NCBI GenBank assembly: GCA_003235365.1
Contig: QJWJ01000349.1
Location: 1 to 51,321 of the forward strand
Reading direction: 5' to 3'
From: Deltaproteobacteria bacterium
Lineage (GTDB): Bacteria > Myxococcota_A > Polyangia > Polyangiales > Polyangiaceae
Length of the DNA stretch: 51,321 bases
Shown: piece after piece, positions 18,545-26,464 of the stretch
Layout of the letters: each line of letters begins with the position of its first letter
Numbering within the stretch: the stretch's first letter is position 1
Position numbers and translations under genes: made by a program
Notes under the pieces: generated by a model
What the model was told of the DNA's origin: nothing
The model's database searches: none
What the model saw: the letters and a program-made list of their open reading frames with translations, nothing else

Positions 18545-19057
18545 ATGGAGGCTCGTACCTTAGTTCTTAATCCCTGGTACTTACCTTACCGAGTGGTGTC
18601 CTGGCAGGACGCGATCACGATGGTCTACCTGGAGAAGGTCGACGTCGTGGTGGCCTACTCCGAACAGATCCGCTCCCCGTCGCGAAGCATGGCGATGCCC
18701 GCCGTGATTCGGATGAAAAAGCAGGTAAACACCAACCGCTACCGAATCCGCTTTTCGCGGCTCAACGTGTTCATGCGCGACGGCTTCCGCTGCATGTACT
18801 GCGGGCGAGAACACGCGGCGCGCGATCTGACTTTCGATCACGTCGTGCCGCGGTCTCAAGGGGGCCGAACCGAGTGGGACAACATCCTTTCGGCCTGCTC
18901 CCACTGCAACTCGCACAAGGGCAACCGCACGCCGGCACAGGCGGGCATGTCCCCACTACGCAGTCCGTTCAAACCCAAGAGCCTGCCCATTCGTTCGCAG
19001 AAACTCGACTTGCGCACCATCCCCGACGAGTGGCGCGACTTCTGCTCCACGGGCTGA
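18545..19057 (+). CDS. HNH endonuclease domain protein
   Basis: The 170-residue protein matches a widespread small HNH family. Its N-terminus reads TLVLNPWYLPYRVVSWQDAITMVYLEKVDVV. A zinc pair CMYCGRE and CSHCNSHKGN flanks the catalytic DHVVPRSQGGRTEWDN core, where His of FDHV is the expected general base. The role is not known; members are encoded singly and are not restriction enzymes with an obvious methylase. There is no phage or restriction context here. The ATG at 18545 is the first in frame. Upstream DNA (18440-18540) is locally AT-richer and may hold its promoter. Confidence 0.9.
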   Translation: MEARTLVLNPWYLPYRVVSWQDAITMVYLEKVDVVVAYSEQIRSPSRSMAMPAVIRMKKQVNTNRYRIRFSRLNVFMRDGFRCMYCGREHAARDLTFDHVVPRSQGGRTEWDNILSACSHCNSHKGNRTPAQAGMSPLRSPFKPKSLPIRSQKLDLRTIPDEWRDFCSTG

Positions 19058-19112
19058 GTTCACACGGCCTGGCAGCGCGGCGGCGCGCGACCAGTCAGGG
19101 TACCGGCGGACG

Positions 19113-19520
19113 TCAGTTGAGACGCGTTCGAAGCAGCTCGGCCAGGGCTCGACAGACGTCGACGGTCGTCACCACGCCGACTACTTTGCCGTTCTGCACG
19201 ACGACGACAGAACCGAATTTCTGGCTCGCCATCACCTCCACCACGTCGTCGAGAGCCGTGTCGGGCTCGACCGTGTAGACAGCGGCCGTCATCGCGTTGC
19301 CGATCGTCTCCACCGCCGGGTCGACGCCTTGCAAGTTGGAGATCATCGCCACGTCTCGTTCGCTGATCAATCCAACCAACTTGCCATCATCGACCACGGG
19401 CAAGTGCCGAATGTCTCGCTCTCGCATCAGGCGAGAAGCCTGGTCGAGTGTCTGGTCCGAGCCGACTGTCGCCGGGGCCGTCGTCATGTACCTCTGAATC
19501 TTTGGAATGGGCTTGCTCAT
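19113..19520 (-). CDS. CBS-domain pair protein
   Basis: This 135-residue protein is two CBS modules and nothing else. Module one (IQRYMTTAPATVGSDQTLDQASRLMRERDIRHLPVVDDGKLVGLISERDV) and module two (IGNAMTAAVYTVEPDTALDDVVEVMASQKFGSVVVVQNGKVVGVVTTVDV) form a Bateman domain, which usually binds adenine nucleotides and acts as an energy or ligand sensor. Its partner is unknown. The ATG at 19520 replaces a longer in-frame start with a poor leader. It lies 117 bases downstream of an ABC ATPase gene on the same strand and converges on the HNH gene. Confidence 0.9.
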   Translation of the reverse strand: MSKPIPKIQRYMTTAPATVGSDQTLDQASRLMRERDIRHLPVVDDGKLVGLISERDVAMISNLQGVDPAVETIGNAMTAAVYTVEPDTALDDVVEVMASQKFGSVVVVQNGKVVGVVTTVDVCRALAELLRTRLN

Positions 19521-19637
19521 GAGCCCACTACAGCACCACGCCGAGCCGCTGCAAAGCGAAGGCTTTTCGACGCGCTTTTCGTGGACGGCGCATTTTGCGC
19601 CTTGGGTCGACTCACGACGCAAGCGTCGGGCCTGCGG

Positions 19638-20444
19638 TCACACCACGCGCCCCACCTCGACGGACAACGAAAGGCTGTAGCGACCCGCATGCTGTCGAAC
19701 GACCATGGGCGTGCCGAGCGCGCGGCTGACGTTTTCCGTCGTGAGGGTCTGCGCGGTACCGCCACTCGCCACGACTTGACCGTCACGCAACATGAGCACG
19801 TGGCCAAACGTCGGGCTGATTTCCTCGACGTGGTGGGTGACGAGAACCAGCGACGGCGCGTCGTCGCGCGCGACGAGGGTTTCGAGCGCAAGCAAGAAGC
19901 GTTCACGCGCTGCAGCATCCAGACCGGAGCATGGCTCATCGAGGATCAACAACGCGGGTCGCGCCATCAACGCGCGAGCAATCAGGACGCGCTGCCGTTC
20001 GCCTTGAGACAGCACTTCGAACCGGCGCGCCGCCAAGTACTCGCAACCCAATCCACGGAGCTCCGCACGTGCCTGCTCCTCTTCGTCAGCTTCTGCGCGA
20101 CCCCAACTGCCTATCATGCCCTGCTTGCCCCCGCGCACGATGTCGACCGCGCGTTCCTCGCTCGGCACCAGCCGCTCGACGGCATTGGACACCATGCCTA
20201 CCCACTTGCGCAGCTGCCGCCAATCGAACTTGCCGTGTTCTTTGCCGAGCACCGAGATCGAACCGCGCGCCGCAGGCACGTAGGTGAGCAGCGCACTGAG
20301 CAGCGTGGTCTTCCCAGAGCCGTTGCCGCCGAACAGTACCCAGTGCTCGCCGGACGCCACCCTCCACGAAACATCGCGCAAGACGGGTTCGCCTCCTCGA
20401 AACACAGTCAGATCACGAACCTCGAGGACTGGTGTGGCGGTCAT
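19638..20444 (-). CDS. Stand-alone ABC-type ATPase
   Basis: The 268 residues form one ABC domain with Walker A GGNGSGKTT (39-47), signature LSQGERQR, Walker B LLILDEPCSGLD and a switch histidine in LVLVTHHVEE. There are no membrane segments. No permease gene is nearby; such lone ATPases (ModF or YlmA-like) have no settled function. The ATG at 20444 starts a canonical MTATPVLEVRDLTVF; the ORF open to 20630 overlaps upstream DNA without coding character. It is divergent from the S2P gene. Confidence 0.85.
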   Translation of the reverse strand: MTATPVLEVRDLTVFRGGEPVLRDVSWRVASGEHWVLFGGNGSGKTTLLSALLTYVPAARGSISVLGKEHGKFDWRQLRKWVGMVSNAVERLVPSEERAVDIVRGGKQGMIGSWGRAEADEEEQARAELRGLGCEYLAARRFEVLSQGERQRVLIARALMARPALLILDEPCSGLDAAARERFLLALETLVARDDAPSLVLVTHHVEEISPTFGHVLMLRDGQVVASGGTAQTLTTENVSRALGTPMVVRQHAGRYSLSLSVEVGRVV

Positions 20445-20568
20445 CTGCCAATCGTGGTCGCCCTCGGCCCAGGACGTCAAGCCCGCCGGGCGGCGCGTTG
20501 CCATTGGGCGGGCATCGCAGTACGCTAGCGGCTGCGTGCCTTTCGAAGACCCGTCCCCGCGTTTGCCC

Positions 20569-21741
20569 ATGAACCGCAACGAACGACGCGCGGTCGCCAC
20601 CATCGCGCTGATCCTCGTCTCGCTATTCACCGCGGAGCTGCTCAGCCATTACACGCCGGTCAAGGCAAGCATGTTGTTCGTGCTGTTGTTCTGGGGCCCG
20701 CTGTTGGTGCTGCACGAGGCCGCTCACGCGCTGGTGGCTCGTTGGTTGGGTTGGGGAGTGCAAGAGGTGGTGATTGGTTTCGGCAAGGAGCTGTACCGGT
20801 TTCGCATCGGCTCGACGTTGGTTCGCATTCGCATGGTGCCCATCGAGGGCTACATCTTGCCAAACCCGAAGAGCCTCGAGCGCGCGCGTCTCAAGAGCGC
20901 GCTCATCTATTTGGCAGGGCCCGGGAGCGAACTGTTGCTCACGCTGCTGCTCTGGGTGATGCTCGGTGACAAGCTCACGGCGCGCACCGACGACTACTCC
21001 TTGATTGCGGTGCAGAGCTTGGCGCTGGCTAGCTTGATGGGGGCAGGGTTCAATCTGCTGCCCTATGCCAGTGGTTCGGGCGTGAGTGACGGGCTCGGTG
21101 CCATCGTCAGTTTGCTAGCGGGTGACGACGTGTTCAAACACCGACTGTCGATGCACCACGTCAAGGCTGCGCGACGCTGGCTGTACCTCGAGCTGTGGGA
21201 TCGCGCGCTGGCGGAGATCGACGCGGGGCTCGAGCAGCACCCCGGAGACGAACAACTGGTCGGTTTGCGCGCCGTGGCCATCGCCGGGCAGGGCGAGCCC
21301 GAACGCGCCATCGAGTTGCTCGAATCGCTGGGACACCCCAACGACAAGCCGATGGCGCTGCGCCACGAGCTGTTGCTGGATGCGGCGTGGGTGGTGCTGG
21401 TGAGCAACGACCATTCACTCATTCACGACGCGCAGCAAGCCTGTGAGCGAGCGCTGCTCGACGCCGAAGACAGTGTCCGCGCGAACTTGATGCTCGGCCG
21501 CACGTTGCTCGAACGCGGTCAGTACGAACCTGCCTTCGACGCGCTGATGCACGGCTATCGCCAGACCGTCGAAGCCGAAGAGGAACCACAGTTTCTCGCC
21601 TACCTGGGCATCAGCGCCCGCGGCATGCAGCGCAGCGACTACGCCGAACGCTTTCTCTCGGCGCTCGATCCTGCCGCGATCGGGCCGACCCTGCGGCAGC
21701 GAGCCATACCCGACGCAGACGGCGAAGCGCCGCACCCGTAG
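20569..21741 (+). CDS. Site-2-type metalloprotease fused to TPR-like repeats
   Basis: The first ~200 residues are an intramembrane metalloprotease of the M50 group: zinc site HEAAH (49-53) in a hydrophobic helix, and the second site NLLPYASGSGVSDG with the third zinc ligand Asp. Residues 200-390 are soluble helical repeats that resemble TPRs (for example WLYLELWDRALAEIDAGLEQHPGDEQLVGL). S2P proteases cleave membrane-bound regulators or clear signal peptides; the substrate is not known. The ATG at 20569 places one helix before HEAAH, as in relatives. No anti-sigma factor gene is nearby. Confidence 0.85.
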   Translation: MNRNERRAVATIALILVSLFTAELLSHYTPVKASMLFVLLFWGPLLVLHEAAHALVARWLGWGVQEVVIGFGKELYRFRIGSTLVRIRMVPIEGYILPNPKSLERARLKSALIYLAGPGSELLLTLLLWVMLGDKLTARTDDYSLIAVQSLALASLMGAGFNLLPYASGSGVSDGLGAIVSLLAGDDVFKHRLSMHHVKAARRWLYLELWDRALAEIDAGLEQHPGDEQLVGLRAVAIAGQGEPERAIELLESLGHPNDKPMALRHELLLDAAWVVLVSNDHSLIHDAQQACERALLDAEDSVRANLMLGRTLLERGQYEPAFDALMHGYRQTVEAEEEPQFLAYLGISARGMQRSDYAERFLSALDPAAIGPTLRQRAIPDADGEAPHP

Positions 21742-22026
21742 AGCGATCGAGCGCCACTTCGTCCGCGTTGGTGCACCCGCACCGCCGCCGTACCTCAGCT
21801 TCGGTGCCTTGGGACGCGTGTGCAGTGACCACACGCTCGGCGTAGATCCAAGCGGCAGTTCGAGCCGCGCGCGCGAGCGTGCGCACGCCACGGCTACGCG
21901 TGGAGGCCTCCTCGATTTGGCGTCATTTCCCGCACAGAACGCGCGATCCATCGCTGGCACGTCGGTTGCTCATGGGCATGGCGACGCGCTCACGACGAGC
22001 GCCAAGATCACCGGAGAAACCTCACC

Positions 22027-23292
22027 ATGAAACACGCCATCACCACCGCTCTCGCTCTGACCATTGCCGCTTGTTCCGCAGGCCCCGACGACGTCGACTT
22101 CTACGCCGAAGACTTCGACTCTGCTCTCGACGTCGAGTCTGTCGAGTCCGCCGACGAGCACCTCAGTGCGATTTCCGGAACGCTTTGGATCCCCAACGCC
22201 CAGACCGGCTACACCGACATCCCCGTCTGCTGGGAAACCTCCGGTTCGCAGGGGCTCAAGAACATCGTACGCGACTCCGTCGCTCAAACCTGGGAGAAAG
22301 CCGCGCGCGTTCGCTTCACCGGCTGGCAATCGTGCAACGGTTCATCCAGCGGCATCCGTATCAAGCTCGCGGACGAGAATCCCCGCACCACGGCAGTCGG
22401 ACGCGAACTCGCCGGCAAGGCAGGCGGCATGATCCTCAACTTCACGTTCAAGGAATGGACGGGCAAGAAGGACAAGGACGGCAAGAAGGTCCCCTACTGC
22501 GAGAAGGACGAGAACATCCAGATGTGCGTCCGAGGTATTGCGGTGCACGAGTTCGGACACGCCCTCGGCATCGCCCACGAGCAGAACCGTCCCGACACTC
22601 CCACCGCCGATTGCGCAGCAAGAGAACAGGGAACCGACGGTGACCTCCACCTCGGTGCCTTCGACTGGAACTCCGTGATGAACTACTGCAACAACAAGTG
22701 GAACAACGACGGACAGCTCAGCGCCCAGGACAAGGCACAGATCGCAAACCTCTACGGCGGTGTCGATCTCGTTCCCGACCCCGACTTCGCCTGCTTCATT
22801 CCGCCGTGCCCGACGGTTCCGGTTACCTCTGACGCTGGCGACGGCGCACTGCACTACGGCGACACCGTTGCCATCGGGGCACGCACCGGCAACTACCTGG
22901 CAATGAACGTCGGCAGTGACGTGCGCTCGGACACCGGCCGCATCCTCGGCGACGAGATGTGGGTCTTGGTCAACCCCGACAACCCCAACGACCGCAGCCA
23001 ACTCGACTACGGAGACGAGGTCGCCCTGCAAGGTCGGACCGGTAACTTCATGAGCGCAAAAAGCGAAGGCGTCATCAACTCATGGGTGCGAATCGGCGGC
23101 CCTCGCGAAGTGTGGACCATCCAAAAGCCCGGCAACGCCAGCGACGCAGGCAACGCCGTCGACGTCGGCGACCCGATCATCATGTACAGCGAAATCGAGA
23201 ACCGCTACGTCTACCACGACTTCGGTAACCCGCGCCTGACCACCAGCGTCGGCTTTGGAGAGGTCTGGTACATGCGCGGCCCGGTGCGCTGA
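22027..23292 (+). CDS. Secreted lipoprotein metzincin protease
   Basis: Starts with a short signal ending in IAAC (Cys16), so likely lipid-anchored. The catalytic site is VHEFGHALGIAHEQNRPD: His174, Glu175, His178 and His184 are the zinc site, and the HEQNRP tail is like that of astacin-type enzymes. A Met-turn candidate, SVMNYC, follows. The C-terminal ~150 residues hold repeats that look like a beta-trefoil or fascin-like module (GDTVAIGARTGNYLAMN, GDEVALQGRTGNFMSAK, GDPIIMYSEIENRYVYH). The ATG is 10 bases after GGAGAA. A perfect stem-loop terminator follows 22 bases after the stop. The function could be prey or matrix degradation, but this is inference. Confidence 0.88.
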   Translation: MKHAITTALALTIAACSAGPDDVDFYAEDFDSALDVESVESADEHLSAISGTLWIPNAQTGYTDIPVCWETSGSQGLKNIVRDSVAQTWEKAARVRFTGWQSCNGSSSGIRIKLADENPRTTAVGRELAGKAGGMILNFTFKEWTGKKDKDGKKVPYCEKDENIQMCVRGIAVHEFGHALGIAHEQNRPDTPTADCAAREQGTDGDLHLGAFDWNSVMNYCNNKWNNDGQLSAQDKAQIANLYGGVDLVPDPDFACFIPPCPTVPVTSDAGDGALHYGDTVAIGARTGNYLAMNVGSDVRSDTGRILGDEMWVLVNPDNPNDRSQLDYGDEVALQGRTGNFMSAKSEGVINSWVRIGGPREVWTIQKPGNASDAGNAVDVGDPIIMYSEIENRYVYHDFGNPRLTTSVGFGEVWYMRGPVR

Positions 23293-23792
23293 TACCGCCG
23301 ACGTGCCGAACCTGGAGGAGACCCTCGCAACTGACGAGGGTCTCCTCTTCGTCGTTCTTGATCACGACCAACGTCCGCACGACACACCCCGTGCCACAAT
23401 GCCAGACGCCCTGTGGTCGTCCGGTGTGAGCGCAACGCAAGCCCCCGACCCTAGGTGCCTCGACAACACGGTGAAACGGCGACACCACCGCCTCGACCCC
23501 GTCGTGCACCGCAACGTTCAAACGCCCGGCTCGACGGTGCTTACAGCCACGTGCGAAGTGTCGCGCGGCGCGTCTCTCCAATTCAGCGATGTTTCAGAGT
23601 CGTGTTGAAAGATCGATTGCACATCGCGGTTTACGCCATCAACCGCGGTCACTGTTCGCGACACAACCAAGACACAGAGCTGGTTCGATTGAGGACGGCG
23701 GCCAGGATCCCGTCCGGCCCGCGCGATTGCCCACGCACCGGGCGAATCGAGTGCTCGACTGACCGTTCCTGGCGCAATACCATGATCGAATC
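23293..23792. other. 500-base intergenic region, lower GC
   Basis: Apart from the terminator at 23315-23356 no gene is supported. The right half (about 23580-23792) has lower GC and a different look from the flanking genes, and is followed by an acetyltransferase gene with similar composition. It should hold that gene's promoter. Short open frames here are low complexity. Confidence 0.4.
23315..23356 (+). terminator. Rho-independent terminator after the metzincin gene
   Basis: GAGGAGACCCTCG (23315-23327) pairs perfectly with CGAGGGTCTCCTC (23335-23347) around a 7-base loop. A T-rich tail (TTCGTCGTT) follows. The spacing after the stop codon at 23292 makes it the terminator of that gene. Confidence 0.85.
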
Positions 23793-23795
23793 ATG
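23781..23795. promoter_or_regulatory. Palindrome overlapping the start codon
   Basis: CATGATCGAATCATG is a 6-3-6 inverted repeat whose last three bases are the ATG at 23793. It could be a protein-binding site or, in RNA, a weak hairpin that hides the start. It is short enough to be chance. Confidence 0.3.
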
Positions 23796-24431
23796 ATTCC
23801 CTCAATCACCAATCTGTTCGAAGTCGTGTCAGAGGACTTGAAATGTCATGGTGGGGATTGGACGCGTCCGGGGTTCCAGGCGTTGGCAATACATCGGTTT
23901 GGTGTCTGGCGGATGAACGTTGCGCCGTTGCCTTTACGGGCGCCTCTCTCAGTTGCGTATCGCGCGTTGTTTCGCTTCGCACGCAATGTCTACGGTATCG
24001 AGCTCCCATACTCTGCCGTCGTGGGAAGGCGCGTCGTCATCGAGCATCAAGGAGCGATCGTGGTGCATGGCAACGCCGTAATCGGCGATGACACGATACT
24101 CCGCCACGGAGTAACACTTGGAAACCGGAGCCTCTCCCGACCTAGCGAAGCCCCAGTCATTGGACGAAGTGTCAACATCGGGGCAGGCGCTAAGATACTG
24201 GGCGACGTCCACATCGGAGACGGAGCATCAATTGGTGCCAACGCCGTGGTGGTACAGGATGTCCCGGCGGGCGTCCGAGTGGGTGGTGTACCGGCAATGC
24301 CGTTGGGACCCGCTTCGGTGCGGCCATCGACCTCGAACAACGAAAGTCATCACTTGATGGACGAGGAGGCGGCTCAATCCGGCGAGTTCGCAACTCCCTT
24401 TCATCGGCAGAAGGTCGTGAGCGCGAAGTGA
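23793..24431 (+). CDS. Serine O-acetyltransferase-like left-handed beta-helix protein
   Basis: The 212 residues resemble CysE: a helical N-terminus, then hexapeptide repeats (VIEHQGAIVVHGNAVIGDDTILRHGVTLGN…APVIGRSVNIGAGAKILGDVHIGDGASIGANAVVVQDVPAG) ending with the typical VGVPAMP-like loop (VGGVPAMPLG). His of LRHGVTLG is the likely catalytic residue. CysE makes O-acetylserine for cysteine synthesis, but single-copy relatives inside polysaccharide loci acetylate other substrates. A disordered C-tail of ~30 residues is extra. Base composition is lower in GC than its neighbours, and it is isolated, which may point to transfer. A 15-base palindrome ends in its start codon. Confidence 0.8.
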   Translation: MIPSITNLFEVVSEDLKCHGGDWTRPGFQALAIHRFGVWRMNVAPLPLRAPLSVAYRALFRFARNVYGIELPYSAVVGRRVVIEHQGAIVVHGNAVIGDDTILRHGVTLGNRSLSRPSEAPVIGRSVNIGAGAKILGDVHIGDGASIGANAVVVQDVPAGVRVGGVPAMPLGPASVRPSTSNNESHHLMDEEAAQSGEFATPFHRQKVVSAK

Positions 24432-24542
24432 GCGCGACGCCAAGCTGCCTGGGACAGCAATAGCGCTCAGTCGAAAACGAGCGCGTTTGTCCCAGTCGGG
24501 ACGATGGAAGTCCTGCGTGAACCGCTGGACCACCGTCCCGAA

Positions 24543-26441
24543 CTACAGCCCGACGGTCCCGTCGTCGTCCAAGCCGAGCAAACGCGAAAGCGGCTGTTGT
24601 CGGGCTTCTTTGCGCATGGCTGCATCCAATGGCTCGAGTCGTTCACTCGAAGCGCCGATACGACGCAAGGTATGCAAGATCCTTCGAGTTGCCGAGACGT
24701 CGCCGAGCACGAGCGCAACGGCAGCCTGGCTGTGCAAGTCTCGTTCGATGCGCGCCAGCGTGCGCTCGTCGCGGCCCGTCTGGGTAGACGCCGCGCGGAG
24801 TAAACGCGAGGTGGCGTGCTTGAGCGTACTGACTGCCTGCAGGCGATCGGTGCGACCGGTGGCGTGGGGCGCGAAGCGGAACCACAGGCCGTCGACCATC
24901 AGGTGGCGCAACAGCGTCTTGTCCCAGTGCGGGTCGACCTCGACGCGCAACGGACGTGCATCGGCCAGTTCCGTCAGCGCGTATTCGCTGGGTGCACCCA
25001 TCACGGCTACATCGCGAATCAATGGGCCGAGCTTGGGCTCGAGGGCGAGCAGTTCATTGGACCACGCGGCGTGCCCGAGCAACGAGGAGGGCACCATCAC
25101 CACGTCCGGCCGGATCCCCGACGTGACGCGCGCCGACCACAAGCGCCATGCCGCTTCAGGTGAGCTCACCAAGAGCAGACTACGTGCCGGCAGCCGCTCG
25201 AAAGCCTCTTCGGTCCATTGGCGCGTCGCGCTCAACGTGCGCGCGTCGGATTCGTGGGCCGCGCCTTCGACGAGCAGGAGCAACGCGCCGCAGTGAACCA
25301 ATGCGACCATTTGCTCGAGCGGCCTCAGGTAGGGGAGTTTTGCGCGCGTGAGCAGCTCGAACACGGCCAGGACGCCGGCACTGCTGAACGCCCCGACCAC
25401 GGCCACGGCCGCCAGGTGGATGACCGGCTCGCGCGTAATGGGGTCGAGCGCGACCATCACCAGCGGCGGCAACGTGCGACCGAGCCCGCCCACCAGCCTT
25501 GCGCAATGCAACACGCCCAAACCGGCAAGCACGAGAAGATAGACGTTGAGCTCGGTGAGCAATGACGGCGCGAGTCGCTCGTCGTCGGGCAACACCAAGT
25601 CGAGGCCGAACGTGAAACTGCTCGCGCCAACGTCCAGTACCGACGGAACCAGCCCGATCGCTACCGCGACGACAAACGCCACGCACATCGAGACGAGCTG
25701 CCGCGGCTCCGGTAGCTCGAGCCGAAGCGCGCAGTGGGCGGCCAGAACCAGACACATGGCCAGCGCCATCACGTGCGACTCCAGCACGAACAGTCCGAGC
25801 AGCAGCCCCCAGGCGATCCAACGCCGCACGCCCGATCCGACAGACGTGTTCGGGAGCTGCGCGAGCCAGGCGAGGGCCATCGTCGCCGCCAAGGCCGGCC
25901 CCGAAACCGTACTGCCGGCGACCTCCCAACTGCTGCCGAAGGTGGCGAAGGCCGCAGCACACAGCGCCAGTCCACTGCGGGCACCCGGAGACAACGGGCT
26001 ACGCAGAACTTGGTGGCACAGGTGGAACACAGCAAGGCCCGCGAATCCGACGAGTATCGAGCTGAACAGGCCCAGCCGCATGAGCGTCGTGCCCACGGGG
26101 ATCAGCGAAAAGGCCGTACTCGCGGCGGCCGACAAGGCGCCGCCAAAACCGATCTGCACCAGATCGAGCGCGCGCACGACACCGACGTCCTGCTGCCAGC
26201 GCTCCGCGCCGTCCAAACGGCTGAACGCCAGCCCCAGCGGGAGCAAAAACGACGCCCAGGCGCAGACGGAGTAGAGGGGGCCGCGATCGGGTTTCACTGA
26301 GAGCGGCTGTGCCACGCCGCGGGCAAATCGGCCCAGTTTCGCGATGCCCGCAGCAGTGCGGCCCCTGAGCTTGTGAAGCGCCGCCGCGCGCGCTAAATGC
26401 GGGTCCCCTCGAGGCCCCGGGGCACTCGTACCCAGGGCCAT
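24543..26441 (-). CDS. Multi-TM membrane protein, DUF2723/glycosyltransferase-like
   Basis: The 632-residue protein has roughly ten hydrophobic helices between residues 55 and 405, then a soluble C-terminal domain of ~230 residues. Relatives with this plan are DUF2723 or GT-C-like membrane proteins; a conserved catalytic Asp cannot be assigned with confidence. The C-terminal part (LLLVSSPEAAWRLW…RPDVVMVPSSLL) resembles the soluble tails of that group. The ATG at 26441 lies only 23 bases from the divergent aspS start and has no good ribosome-binding site. Downstream GTGs at 26315 or 26297 are equally possible. Confidence 0.65.
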   Translation of the reverse strand: MALGTSAPGPRGDPHLARAAALHKLRGRTAAGIAKLGRFARGVAQPLSVKPDRGPLYSVCAWASFLLPLGLAFSRLDGAERWQQDVGVVRALDLVQIGFGGALSAAASTAFSLIPVGTTLMRLGLFSSILVGFAGLAVFHLCHQVLRSPLSPGARSGLALCAAAFATFGSSWEVAGSTVSGPALAATMALAWLAQLPNTSVGSGVRRWIAWGLLLGLFVLESHVMALAMCLVLAAHCALRLELPEPRQLVSMCVAFVVAVAIGLVPSVLDVGASSFTFGLDLVLPDDERLAPSLLTELNVYLLVLAGLGVLHCARLVGGLGRTLPPLVMVALDPITREPVIHLAAVAVVGAFSSAGVLAVFELLTRAKLPYLRPLEQMVALVHCGALLLLVEGAAHESDARTLSATRQWTEEAFERLPARSLLLVSSPEAAWRLWSARVTSGIRPDVVMVPSSLLGHAAWSNELLALEPKLGPLIRDVAVMGAPSEYALTELADARPLRVEVDPHWDKTLLRHLMVDGLWFRFAPHATGRTDRLQAVSTLKHATSRLLRAASTQTGRDERTLARIERDLHSQAAVALVLGDVSATRRILHTLRRIGASSERLEPLDAAMRKEARQQPLSRLLGLDDDGTVGL

Positions 26442-26464
26442 TCAAAACCGACGCGAGCAGCACC

